Shown here: positions 35,665-47,267 of the stretch, piece after piece
Layout: each line of letters starts with the position of its first letter
Position numbering within the stretch: position 1 is the stretch's first letter
NCBI RefSeq assembly: GCF_018327705.1
Contig: NZ_BNEM01000002.1
Location: 1,178,001 to 1,242,000 of the forward strand
From: Catellatospora sp. TT07R-123
GTDB lineage: Bacteria; Actinomycetota; Actinomycetes; Mycobacteriales; Micromonosporaceae
DNA length: 64,000 nt
Direction: 5' to 3'
The notes under the pieces: generated by a model
What the model was told of the DNA's origin: nothing
Seen by the model: the letters and a program-made list of their open reading frames with translations, nothing else
Database searches by the model: none
Position numbers and translations under genes: made by a program

Positions 35665-37128
35665 ATGGTGCGGCGGTGGCTGTTCGGCGACCAGCTCGGA
35701 CCGCATTTCCTCGACGACCCGGCGCAGCCGGTGCTGCTGATCGAGTCGAAGGCGGTGTTCCGGCGGCGGGCGTTCCACCGGCAGAAGGCGCACCTGGTGC
35801 TGTCCGCGATGCGCCACCGCGCCGCCGAGCTCGGCGACCAGGCCCGCTACCTGCGCACCGAGACCTACCGGGAGGCGCTGGCCCGGGTACGCGAGCCGCT
35901 GGACGCCTGCCATCCGACCTCCCGCGCCGCCCGCCGCCTGGTCCGCGCGGCGGGAGTGACGATGCTCGGCCCGCGCGGCTTCGCCACCGACCCGGCCGAG
36001 TTCACGGCCTGGGCGAACGGCCGCTCCCGGCTGCGGATGGAGGACTTCTACCACGACGCCAGGCGACGGTTCGGACTGCTCATGGACGGTGGCGAGCCGG
36101 TCGGCGGCCGGTGGAACCTCGACGCCGACAACCGGCAGCCGCCGCCGAAGTCCGGGCACCTGGACGTGCCGCCCCCGCCGCTGCCGGTCGAGGACGACGT
36201 CGACGCCGAGGTCCGCGCCGACCTGGACCGCTGGGAGCGCGAGGGCGTCGCGTTCGTGGGCCGCGACGGGCCGCGGCTGTTCCCGGCCACGCGGGACGAG
36301 GCCGTGGCGCGGCTGCGGCACTTCGTCGCGCACCGGCTCGCGGCGTTCGGGCCGTACGAGGACGCGATGCTGTCCGGCGACCCCTGGCTGGCGCACAGCA
36401 TGCTGTCGGCGCCGCTGAACCTGGGCCTGCTCGACCCGCTGGAGGCGGCCCGCGCCGCCGAGCGCGCCTTCCGCGCGGGCAAGGTGCCGCTGGCCAGCAC
36501 AGAAGGCTTCGTCCGGCAGCTGATCGGCTGGCGCGACTACATCTGGCACCTGTACTGGTATCTCGGCGAGCGCTACCCGCGGGCCAACCGGCTGCACGCC
36601 CGGCGCACGCTGCCGGACTGGTTCGCCGGGCTCGACGCCGACGCGGTGCAGGCCCGCTGCCTGTCCGATGTGCTGGCCGGGGTGCGCGACCGGGGCTGGG
36701 TGCACCACATCCCCCGGCTGATGGTGCTGGGCAACTACGGTCTGCAACGCGGCTGGCGGCCGCAGGAGCTGGCCGACTGGTTCCACCGCTGCTTCGTCGA
36801 CGGCTACGAGTGGGTGATGACCGCCAACGTCGTCGGCATGAGCCAGTACGCCGACGCGGGCGCCATCACCACCAAGCCGTACGCGGCGGGCGGGGCGTAC
36901 CTGCACCGGATGAGCGACTACTGCGGCGGCTGCCGCTACGACCCCGGCACCCGGCTGGGCGAGCACGCGTGCCCGTACACGGCCGGGTACTGGGCGTTCC
37001 TGGACCGGCACCGCGACGCGCTGCGCGGCAACCACCGGCTGGCCCAGCCGCTGCGGCAGCTCGACCGGCTGGCCGACCTCGACGCCGTCGTCGACCAGGA
37101 GCACCGGCGCGGTTCACATGCGCCCTGA
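35665..37128 (+). CDS. Iron-sulfur bacterial cryptochrome/photolyase-related protein (PhrB type)
   Basis: This 487-residue protein starts MVRRWLFGDQLGPHFLDDPAQ and contains IGWRDYIWHLYWYLGERY, MVLGNYGLQRGWRPQ, VMTANVVGMSQYADAG and ITTKPYAAGGAYLHRMSDYC. These are marks of the FeS-BCP/(6-4) photolyase-related group. Four Cys fit a [4Fe-4S] site: ARCLSDVL, DYCGGC (two) and EHACPYT. Members repair (6-4) photoproducts using light, with FAD and a lumazine antenna. The ATG follows GGAGG. It sits between two flavoprotein genes. Confidence 0.92.
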   Translation: MVRRWLFGDQLGPHFLDDPAQPVLLIESKAVFRRRAFHRQKAHLVLSAMRHRAAELGDQARYLRTETYREALARVREPLDACHPTSRAARRLVRAAGVTMLGPRGFATDPAEFTAWANGRSRLRMEDFYHDARRRFGLLMDGGEPVGGRWNLDADNRQPPPKSGHLDVPPPPLPVEDDVDAEVRADLDRWEREGVAFVGRDGPRLFPATRDEAVARLRHFVAHRLAAFGPYEDAMLSGDPWLAHSMLSAPLNLGLLDPLEAARAAERAFRAGKVPLASTEGFVRQLIGWRDYIWHLYWYLGERYPRANRLHARRTLPDWFAGLDADAVQARCLSDVLAGVRDRGWVHHIPRLMVLGNYGLQRGWRPQELADWFHRCFVDGYEWVMTANVVGMSQYADAGAITTKPYAAGGAYLHRMSDYCGGCRYDPGTRLGEHACPYTAGYWAFLDRHRDALRGNHRLAQPLRQLDRLADLDAVVDQEHRRGSHAP

Positions 37129-37177
37129 ACAGCCCGAACGCACCGGCCGGGGCCCGGCGCGCCGCTAGCCTGGACGC

Positions 37178-38449
37178 GTGGGCGAGACGGTCGACGTGGC
37201 GGTGGTCGGGGCGGGCCTGGCCGGGCTGGTGGCGGCCCGGCGGCTGCACGACGCGGGCCTGGACGTGGCGGTGTACGAGGCGGCCGACGATGTCGGCGGG
37301 CGGGTGCGCACCGACGAGGTCGACGGATTCCTGCTGGACCGGGGCTTCCAGGTGCTGTGCCCCTCGTATCCGGCGCTGGCCGCCGAGTTCGACGTGCCCG
37401 CGCTGCACCTGCGCCCGTTCACGCGCGGGCTGGGCGTGTACTTCCGCGACCACCTGTACCGGCTGCGGCCCGGCCTGTCCGCCCCGGCCGCGGTCCCGGG
37501 CGGCCTGCTGCCGCTCGGCGACGCGATCGCCCTGGCCGGGCTGGCCGTACGCGACACGCTGGGCTCCGACCGGCGGCTCAAGCACCGCCCCGACCGCCCG
37601 ACGCTGGACGAGCTGATCGACGCCGGGATGACACCGGCCGGGGTCGACCGGGTGGTCCGCCCGTTCCTGTCCGGGGTGTTCCTGGAGGACGGGCTGGACA
37701 CCTCGGGCCGGTTCTTCCACCTCATGTGGCGCACGTTCCTGCGCGGCGGCGCCGGCGTGCCCGCCCAGGGCATGCGGGCGCTGCCCCGGCAGCTGGCCGC
37801 GCGGGTGCCCCATGTCCGGGTCGGCGCGAAGGTCACCCGGATCACGCCGCAGGGCCTGGTCGTGGCCGGGATCGGCGAGGTGTCGGCCCGCGCGGTGGTG
37901 GTGGCGACCGACGCGGCGACCGCGGCCGACCTGCTGCCCGGCCTGCGCAGGCCGGCCTGGCACGGCGTGACGACCTTCTACCACGACGCCGACCGGGCGC
38001 CGCTGGACGAGCCGCTGCTGGTGGTGGACGGGGAGGAGCGGCTGGTGCGCAGCACGGTGGTGCTGTCGGCGGCCGCCGCCGGATACGCCCCGGACGGGCA
38101 CCACCTGGTCGCGACGTCGGTGCTGGACGTCTCGACCCCGCTGGCCGAGCTGGACCGGCTGGTCCGCGACCGGCTGGAGCTGCTCTACGACACGGTCACC
38201 AGCTCGTGGCCGCTGGTCGAGGCGTACCGGATCCCGCAGGCGCTGCCCGCGATGCCCGCCCCGCACCCGCTGCGCCGCCTGATCCGCTACGACCGGCTGC
38301 GGTACGTCTGCGGCGACCATCGCGACACCAGCTCGATCCAGGGTGCGCTGATCTCGGGGCGCCGCGCCGCCCAGGCCGTGCTCAAGGACCTGCACGGCCA
38401 ACTGGCGGGCGCCGCGTCCCAACCAGTGAGCGCGTTCGGGCGGGGCTGA
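37178..38449 (+). CDS. FAD-dependent amine oxidase/phytoene desaturase-like oxidoreductase
   Basis: This 423-residue flavoprotein has an N-terminal motif [62 protein letters not shown] and a C-terminal [26 protein letters not shown] segment. It resembles the protoporphyrinogen/phytoene oxidase-like group that is often next to photolyases in actinomycetes. TAGCCT lies 6 nt before the GTG start, so the mRNA is probably leaderless. It is co-directional with the photolyase at 50 bp. The substrate is unknown. Confidence 0.88.
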   Translation: MGETVDVAVVGAGLAGLVAARRLHDAGLDVAVYEAADDVGGRVRTDEVDGFLLDRGFQVLCPSYPALAAEFDVPALHLRPFTRGLGVYFRDHLYRLRPGLSAPAAVPGGLLPLGDAIALAGLAVRDTLGSDRRLKHRPDRPTLDELIDAGMTPAGVDRVVRPFLSGVFLEDGLDTSGRFFHLMWRTFLRGGAGVPAQGMRALPRQLAARVPHVRVGAKVTRITPQGLVVAGIGEVSARAVVVATDAATAADLLPGLRRPAWHGVTTFYHDADRAPLDEPLLVVDGEERLVRSTVVLSAAAAGYAPDGHHLVATSVLDVSTPLAELDRLVRDRLELLYDTVTSSWPLVEAYRIPQALPAMPAPHPLRRLIRYDRLRYVCGDHRDTSSIQGALISGRRAAQAVLKDLHGQLAGAASQPVSAFGRG

Positions 38450-38484
38450 TCGGGCACGCGGGACGGGCGGGTACACTTTTCACT

Positions 38485-38570
38485 CAGGTCGAGAGGCGCT
38501 GCGACGGGGCCATACCCGCCACGCTCGACCAGGATCTTCAGACCAAGGGCGCCTCCGATCATACGGAGGT
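38485..38570 (+). promoter_or_regulatory. SAH (S-adenosylhomocysteine) riboswitch with RBS-sequestering switch
   Basis: The stretch GAGAGGCGCTGCGACGGGGC followed by CCCGCCACGCTCGACC and AAGGGCGCCTCC matches the SAH riboswitch pattern of actinobacteria. P1 is GAGGCGC (38493-38499) with GCGCCTC (38549-38555). A pairing of GGTCGAG (38487-38493) with CTCGACC (38524-38530) is also visible. CCTCCG (38552-38557) can instead pair with CGGAGG (38564-38569), the ribosome site of metH. Ligand binding would keep P1 and free the RBS, so this is an ON switch by inference. Confidence 0.88.
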
Positions 38571-38576
38571 GTCGTC

Positions 38577-42200
<3,624 letters not shown>

Positions 42201-42213
42201 TCCCGACATATTG

Positions 42214-42250
42214 AGCACTTTCGAAGAAAGCAGTTTCGGAGAAGGTTCTC
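42214..42250. repeat. Possible decayed relative of the family A palindrome
   Basis: GCACTTTCGAAGAAA (from 42214) and GCAGTTTCGGAGAA (42230-42243) resemble the family A right and left arms, but they occur in the reverse order and with several changes. It could be a remnant or chance; it is kept only as a lead. Confidence 0.3.
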
Positions 42251-42306
42251 GCAAAATGCTTGGCTCAGGCTGTGGCGGTCGTCCTTTTCGGCAGAAGGAG
42301 ACCGCC

Positions 42307-43284
42307 ATGGCCCTGTCCGACACCACCACCCGGCCCGCGCCGGCCGAGGCCCCGCACCCGACGTCGCTGTTCGTCAACGGGTACGTGCCCCGGCGGCGCG
42401 GGCTCGTCGTCACCATCGGCCTGCTGCTCGGCTTCGTGCTGACCGTCGTCTGGTCGGCCGAGTTCGTCGACTCCACCATCGGCGACAACGTCGCCAACAC
42501 CCTGCTCGGCCACGACGCCAAGGGCACCCCGATCGCCGGCATCGCCGCCGGGATCGCGTTCGCCTTCGTCAGCGGCATCGCCGGCACCTTCACCGCCTGC
42601 AACATCGCCGTGGTCGGGGCGATGAGCCCGATGCTCGGCGACAACGGCAGCCGCAGCAGCCGGGTGCGCCAGCTGCTTCGGCCGCTGGGCTGGCTGTCGC
42701 TCGGCATGATCACCGTGTCCGCCCTGTACGGCGCGCTGGTCGGGATCATCGGCACCGACATGCCGCAGTTCTCGACCGCGCCCAGCACCCCGGGGGCGCT
42801 CTCGGCCCGCAGCATCCAGTCGCTGGTCGTCTTCGGCCTGATCGGGCTGGTCATGGTCTACCTGGGCCTGGCCGCGCTGCGGCTGGTGCCCGACCCGTTC
42901 GCCCGGATCGCGCAGCGCCGCCCCAACGCGCCGATGGTGTTCATGGGCGTGCTGATCGGCGGATTCCTCATCGGACGGCCGTTCGGGCTGTTCCGGATGC
43001 TGTTCCGCGACGCCGCCGACAGCGGCAACCCGCTCTACGGCGCGGCCGCGTTCGTGCTCCAGTCGCTGGGCAACGTCGTCATCATGACGGTGCTGCTCGC
43101 TCTGATCTCGCTGCTGTTCGGCGGCGGCGTGCAGCGGTGGCTGGCGGCCAGGCCCGCTCGCATGACCGTGATCGTCGCGATAGCCTTCCTGGCGGCGGGC
43201 GCGTTCACGTTCCTGTACTGGGACGTGCGCGCCCTGGAGCGGCGCGGCATCATCCCCTGGTACCCGACCGCGCCCTGGGCCTGA
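42307..43284 (+). CDS. Multi-pass membrane protein, possibly DsbD/CcdA-like
   Basis: This 325-residue protein has about seven hydrophobic segments. The stretch GIAFAFVSGIAGTFTACNIAVVGAMSPML recalls the first helix of thiol-disulfide or LysE-type membrane folds with an essential Cys, but the usual second Cys is not clear. The ATG follows AAGGAG. The N-terminal 30 residues are polar and cytoplasmic. It ends before a strong terminator. I do not claim a function; the DsbD/CcdA link is only a weak resemblance. Confidence 0.72.
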   Translation: MALSDTTTRPAPAEAPHPTSLFVNGYVPRRRGLVVTIGLLLGFVLTVVWSAEFVDSTIGDNVANTLLGHDAKGTPIAGIAAGIAFAFVSGIAGTFTACNIAVVGAMSPMLGDNGSRSSRVRQLLRPLGWLSLGMITVSALYGALVGIIGTDMPQFSTAPSTPGALSARSIQSLVVFGLIGLVMVYLGLAALRLVPDPFARIAQRRPNAPMVFMGVLIGGFLIGRPFGLFRMLFRDAADSGNPLYGAAAFVLQSLGNVVIMTVLLALISLLFGGGVQRWLAARPARMTVIVAIAFLAAGAFTFLYWDVRALERRGIIPWYPTAPWA

Positions 43285-43301
43285 CGGCCCACCCCTGAGC
43301 C

Positions 43302-43344
43302 GCCCCGGCGGCCGCGACGTCGCACCCGTCGCGGCCGCCGGGGC
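43302..43344 (+). terminator. Strong perfect 18-bp hairpin
   Basis: GCCCCGGCGGCCGCGACG (43302-43319) pairs with 43327-43344 across a 7-nt loop, just after the membrane protein stop at 43284. Confidence 0.85.
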
Positions 43345-43375
43345 GCACCTTGGCCGCCTCGCCTACAGTCCGGGC

Positions 43376-44278
43376 ATGTCCGCACCGCCGTCCGGCCGGG
43401 TCGTGTTCCTGCTGTGCCTGCCGATGCTCGGCGCGGCCGCGCTGTGGGGAGTGGTCGGCGGCGCGGTCTCGGGGCTGGACACCGGCGGCGTCGCGGCCGC
43501 GGCGGTCGTCGAGACGACCACGGGCCTGGCCCTGCTGGGGCTGGGCGCCGCGGCCGGCCTGCGGCCGACCCGCGCCTTCACCACCCTGGGGGTACGGCGC
43601 GTCGCCGCGCTCGGCGCGATCGAGGCGGTCAACGTCGCCTGCTACTACCTGGCGCTGCAATGGGCACCCATCGGCCCGGCCATGGCCGTGCACCTGCTCG
43701 CCCCGGTGCTGCTCGCCGGGCTCGGGCTGCTGCGCGGCACCGCGGCCGGGCACCGGACCCCGGCCGCGATCGGGCTGACGCTGCTGGCGCTGGGGTGCCT
43801 CGCGCTGGGCGGGGACGGCGGTGCCGCGTACCCCCGGATGGTCCTCGGCCTGGCGCTCAGCCTGGTCAGCGCGGGCTGCCTGGCCCTGTTCGTCACCATG
43901 GTCCGCGCGTCGGCGCACGAGGTCGCGCCGACGGCGGCCGCCGGGGCGCAGATGCTGGCCTCGGGCCTGCTGCTCAGCCCGGCGCTGCTGGCGCCCGGGG
44001 ACGGGCGGGACCTCGGCGTGCTGGTCCTGGTCGGCCTGCTGCTGTTCGCCCCGGCCTGCTGGCTGTACTGGCTCGCGATGCGGCGCCTGTCCCCCGTCAC
44101 GGCCTCGACCGTGCTGCTGGCCGAGCCGGTCTTCGGCACGATCGCCGCCTACGTCCTCTACGACCGGCGGCCGACCCTGTGGCACGGCGCGGCCGCGCTG
44201 CTCATCCTCGCCGCGACCCGGCTCACCGTCGCCGCCGGGCCGCCGCGCGACGAACCGGCTCCGGTCACCACTTCCTGA
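43376..44278 (+). CDS. EamA/DMT-superfamily transporter
   Basis: This 300-residue protein has about ten membrane segments in two halves (AALWGVVGGAVS, AIEAVNVACYYLALQWAPIGPAMAVHLLAPVLLA, and the second half SPVTASTVLLAEPVFGTIAAYVLYDRRP). These marks fit EamA/RhaT-like drug-metabolite transporters that export small metabolites. TACAGT lies 6 nt before the ATG, so a leaderless mRNA is likely. It overlaps the next convergent small gene by 14 bp. Confidence 0.85.
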   Translation: MSAPPSGRVVFLLCLPMLGAAALWGVVGGAVSGLDTGGVAAAAVVETTTGLALLGLGAAAGLRPTRAFTTLGVRRVAALGAIEAVNVACYYLALQWAPIGPAMAVHLLAPVLLAGLGLLRGTAAGHRTPAAIGLTLLALGCLALGGDGGAAYPRMVLGLALSLVSAGCLALFVTMVRASAHEVAPTAAAGAQMLASGLLLSPALLAPGDGRDLGVLVLVGLLLFAPACWLYWLAMRRLSPVTASTVLLAEPVFGTIAAYVLYDRRPTLWHGAAALLILAATRLTVAAGPPRDEPAPVTTS

Positions 44279-44540
44279 CCTGGCGCCACTTCGTGGTCAC
44301 GTACTGCGGCTTACGGTCCTGCGGCAGCAGCCGATACCACAGCCCGTTGGCGGCGAACCCCCAGCCGATGGTGAAGGCTCCCAGGATCAGATGCCCGAAG
44401 GTGATGTGCCTGACATTCCGCAGACCGAGCACGTCGATCAGCACCATGACGCCGAGCACCCAACCGCCCACCGTCCCCACGGCGAGCAGGAAGCGTTTGA
44501 GCAGCACCTTCTCCGGCGCTTCGGGTTCTGGCTCGATCAT
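44265..44540 (-). CDS. Small membrane protein, two segments, unknown
   Basis: A 91-residue protein with two hydrophobic segments (RFLLAVGTVGGWVLGVMVLI and ITFGHLILGAFTIGWGFAANGL) and basic ends. It starts MIEPEPEAPEKVLLKR and ends RKPQYVTTKWRQVRKW. The stop overlaps the convergent EamA gene by 14 bp. No family is recognised. Good codon use supports a real gene. Confidence 0.7.
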   Translation of the reverse strand: MIEPEPEAPEKVLLKRFLLAVGTVGGWVLGVMVLIDVLGLRNVRHITFGHLILGAFTIGWGFAANGLWYRLLPQDRKPQYVTTKWRQVRKW

Positions 44541-44621
44541 GGCCGAGACGGTAGCACCCGCTGTCACCTGCGCCGGGACACCCCTGTCCGGCATGTCGGT
44601 GCAGGTCGTTATTGTACGGAG

Positions 44622-45047
44622 GTGAAACACGCCGACGCCCTCCCCCGCGGGAAGACCTTCGCCGACCTGGCCGCGTTCCTCCGGACCACGGACGGCTACC
44701 CCACGCACGAGGTGCGCGAGTGCGTCTGCGCCTGCGCCGCCCGGGAGTTCGCGGTGGCGGTCCAGTCCGACGAGCAGGCCGTCCGGCGCACCTGCCTGGC
44801 CTGCGGCGAGGACGCCTTCATCGCCGACAGCGGCGAGCACTGGGACGCCGGGGCCGAGCCCGAATACTTCGGCTGCCCGTGCGGGGGCGAGCGGTTCACC
44901 GCGGCGGTCGGCTTCTCGCTGCACGACGACGGCGACGTCCGCTGGCTGACCCTCGGCCTGCGCTGCCTCGACTGCGACAGCATGGGCGTGTACGAGGACT
45001 GGAAGATCGACTACGGCCCCAGCGGGCACCTGCTCGACCAGGTCTGA
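44622..45047 (+). CDS. Small cysteine-rich (zinc-ribbon-like) protein, unknown
   Basis: This 141-residue soluble protein has several Cys: VRECVCACAAREF, RRTCLACGEDAF, FGCPCGGERF and LRCLDCDSMGVYEDW. CxxC pairs like these bind zinc. The GTG at 44622 has TATTGT at 44610-44615, 6 nt upstream, so a leaderless mRNA is likely. The GGAGG there is too close to act as a normal ribosome site. It faces the small membrane gene to its left in divergent order. The role is unknown; such proteins in actinomycetes are often found next to toxin or stress genes, but I see none here. Confidence 0.7.
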   Translation: MKHADALPRGKTFADLAAFLRTTDGYPTHEVRECVCACAAREFAVAVQSDEQAVRRTCLACGEDAFIADSGEHWDAGAEPEYFGCPCGGERFTAAVGFSLHDDGDVRWLTLGLRCLDCDSMGVYEDWKIDYGPSGHLLDQV

Positions 45048-45112
45048 CCAGCGCAGATCCGACCCGGGCGCTGCCCGGTTCCATATCGGACCGGTAGACT
45101 ACCCTGGCGGCC

Positions 45113-45985
45113 ATGAAGCTCCATCCCCGATCCACTGTGGCCGGCGGCACCGCGATCGCGATGCTGGCGTTGGCCGCCTGCGCACCCGTCGAGAAGCCAG
45201 ACCGGGCCCCGGCGACACCGGCCGCACTGGCCTCGTGCGCGCCGGGCACCCTCACGACGCTCTCCGCCGGGAAACTGACCATCGCCACCGACGACCCGGC
45301 ATACCCGCCGTGGTTCGCCGACAACAGGCCCGACAGCGGCCAGGGCTTCGAGTCCGCGATCGCGTACGCGGTGGCGGAGAAGCTCGGCTACGCCCGGGAC
45401 CAGATCACCTGGACCCGGGTCCCCTTCAACGACGCCCTCACCCCCGGGCCGAAGAAGTTCGACTTCGACATCAACGAGTTCTCGATCACCGCCGACCGCG
45501 CCCAGGCGGTCGACTTCTCCACGCCGTACTACGAGGTGACGCAGACGGTCATCGCCGTCAAGGGTTCGAAGATCACCTCGGCCGAGTCGCTGGCCGACCT
45601 CAAGCAGGCCAAACTCGGCGCCCAGGTCGACAGCACCAGCTACCGGGCGATCACCGAGATCGTCAAGCCCGAGACCGCGCCCGCCGTGTTCAAGGACAAC
45701 GACGACGCCAAGAAGCAGCTGCAGAACGGCAGCGTCGACGGCATCGTGGTGGACCTGCCGACCGCTTTCTACATGACCTCCGCCGAGCTCGACGGCGGCG
45801 TCCTCGTCGGCCAGCTCCCGCAGCCCGCGGGCACCCCCGAGCAGTTCGGCCTGGTCCTGCCCAAGGGCTCGGCGCTCACGTCCTGCCTGAGCCAGGCCGT
45901 GGACGTCCTGCGCGCCGACGGCGTCCTGGAGAGCATCCAGCGGCAGTGGCTGGGCGGGGTCGCCGGCGCCCCGAGGCTGGGCTAG
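45113..45985 (+). CDS. Extracellular solute-binding protein, family 3 (polar amino acids), orphan
   Basis: This 290-residue lipoprotein has the signal TAIAMLALAAC with Cys23. The mature part has LTIATDDPAYPPWFADN, GFESAIAYAVAEKLGY, FDFDINEFSITADRAQAVDFSTPYYEV and FGLVLPKGSALTSCLSQAV, which are family-3 marks. These proteins capture amino acids or small amines for an ABC importer. No permease or ATPase gene adjoins it, so it must use parts encoded elsewhere or act as a receptor. TACCCT is 7 nt before the ATG, suggesting a leaderless mRNA. Confidence 0.88.
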   Translation: MKLHPRSTVAGGTAIAMLALAACAPVEKPDRAPATPAALASCAPGTLTTLSAGKLTIATDDPAYPPWFADNRPDSGQGFESAIAYAVAEKLGYARDQITWTRVPFNDALTPGPKKFDFDINEFSITADRAQAVDFSTPYYEVTQTVIAVKGSKITSAESLADLKQAKLGAQVDSTSYRAITEIVKPETAPAVFKDNDDAKKQLQNGSVDGIVVDLPTAFYMTSAELDGGVLVGQLPQPAGTPEQFGLVLPKGSALTSCLSQAVDVLRADGVLESIQRQWLGGVAGAPRLG

Positions 45986-46055
45986 CGCGCTCGGCCCGTT
46001 CGGCTGTCGCCCGGCAGCCGGACCGGCGGGAGCACCCGCACAGCCTGAGCTCGGC

Positions 46056-46154
46056 GGATGGAATCCCTCCTCGATCGTGGAGGCCGCGGCGAAGGCGCCG
46101 TTCATCGCGGACATCCTGCGCCGGATCGCCGACGGCGCCCAGCCCTCGCGCTGA
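46056..46154 (+). pseudogene. Possible 3' fragment of a gene (coding-like tail)
   Basis: The frame ending at the TGA 46152-46154 reads WNPSSIVEAAAKAPFIADI then LRRIADGAQPSR, which has strong third-position GC bias and looks like the C-terminus of a normal helical protein. Upstream, the frame continues without a start codon and loses that character before the binding-protein gene ends. I take it as a remnant of a deleted gene, but a chance open frame is possible. Confidence 0.35.
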
Positions 46155-46201
46155 CCGCCCGGCGCCGGGCCGCGACCACGGCCCGGCGCGCTGCCGACCG
46201 G

Positions 46202-47182
46202 CTACTGGAAGCCGACCACCGGGTGCGGTGCGTAGTGCTCCTCCAGGCGGGCGACCTCGTCGCCGGTCAGCCCCAGCTCCAGCGCGGCCACCGCGTCGTC
46301 GAGGTGCTCGGGCCTGGTCGCCCCGACGATCGGGGCGGTCACCGCCGGGTGGCGTGCCACCCAGGCCAGCGCGACCTGCGCGCGGGGCACCCCGCGCTCG
46401 GCCGCGATCGCGCCAACCGCGTCGATGACCCGCCGGTCGGCGGCCTCGGTGGCGTCGTACAGCGAGCTGCCGTAGGCGTCGGTGGACTGGCGGTCGCTGG
46501 TCGCCCCGGGCTCACGGGTGAGGCGGCCGCGCGCCAGCGGGCTCCACGGCAGCACCCCGATCCGCTGGTCGAGGCAGAGCGGCAGCATCTCCCGCTCCTC
46601 CTCGCGGTGGATGAGGTTGTAGTGGTTCTGCATGGTGGCGAACCGGGTCCAGCCGTGCAGGTCGGCGGTGTACAGGGCCTTGGCGAACTGCCAGGCGTAC
46701 ATCGAGGACGCCCCGATGTAGCGGGCCTTGCCCGCCTTGACGACGTCGTGCAGCGCCTCCAGGGTCTCCTCGATCGGCGTACGCGGATCCCAGCGGTGGA
46801 TCTGGTACAGGTCGACGTAGTCGGTGCCCAGGCGGCGCAGGCTGTGGTCGATCTCGGTCATGATCGCCTTGCGGCTCAGCCCCGAGCCGTTCGGACCGGG
46901 CCGCATCTGCCCGTGCACCTTCGTGGCGATGACGACCTCGTCGCGGCGGGCGAAGTCGCGCAGCGCCCGGCCGACGATCTCCTCGCTGCTGCCGTCGGAG
47001 TACACGTTGGCGGTGTCGAAGAAGTTGACGCCCAGGTCGAGTGCGCGCCGGACGAACTGGCGGCTCTCGGCCTCCGGCAGCGTCCAGGTGTGGGCGCCCC
47101 GGTCGGGCTCGCCGTAGCTCATGCAGCCCAGGCAGAGGCGGGACACGTCGAGGCCGGTCGGCCCCAGCTTCACATATTCCAC
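46202..47182 (-). CDS. Aldo/keto reductase
   Basis: This protein of about 326 residues is an NADPH-dependent AKR of the YajO/Tas-like group. It opens VEYVKLGPTGLDVSRLCLGCMSYG and has FFDTANVYSDG (Asp, Tyr), VIATKVHG (Lys), LYQIHRWDP (His) and QVALAWVARHPAVTAPIVGATRPEHL for NADPH. The GTG at 47182 fits the family start; the longer frame to 47212 adds ten residues. TACAGT lies 8 nt upstream of that GTG. It diverges from the cis-prenyltransferase. The substrate is unknown. Confidence 0.88.
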   Translation of the reverse strand: MEYVKLGPTGLDVSRLCLGCMSYGEPDRGAHTWTLPEAESRQFVRRALDLGVNFFDTANVYSDGSSEEIVGRALRDFARRDEVVIATKVHGQMRPGPNGSGLSRKAIMTEIDHSLRRLGTDYVDLYQIHRWDPRTPIEETLEALHDVVKAGKARYIGASSMYAWQFAKALYTADLHGWTRFATMQNHYNLIHREEEREMLPLCLDQRIGVLPWSPLARGRLTREPGATSDRQSTDAYGSSLYDATEAADRRVIDAVGAIAAERGVPRAQVALAWVARHPAVTAPIVGATRPEHLDDAVAALELGLTGDEVARLEEHYAPHPVVGFQ

Positions 47183-47267
47183 GATCTTGCACTGTACCCA
47201 CGGTCCGGACACTCTGTCTTCACCTGATCACCACATCCGGAGCCGCCGCCGGTGGTTCGATCCGTAC

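Noticed and set aside
42307..43284. Firm naming of the membrane protein as CcdA/DsbD
   Set aside because: Only one Cys-containing helix is similar; the second redox Cys and family length are not clear.
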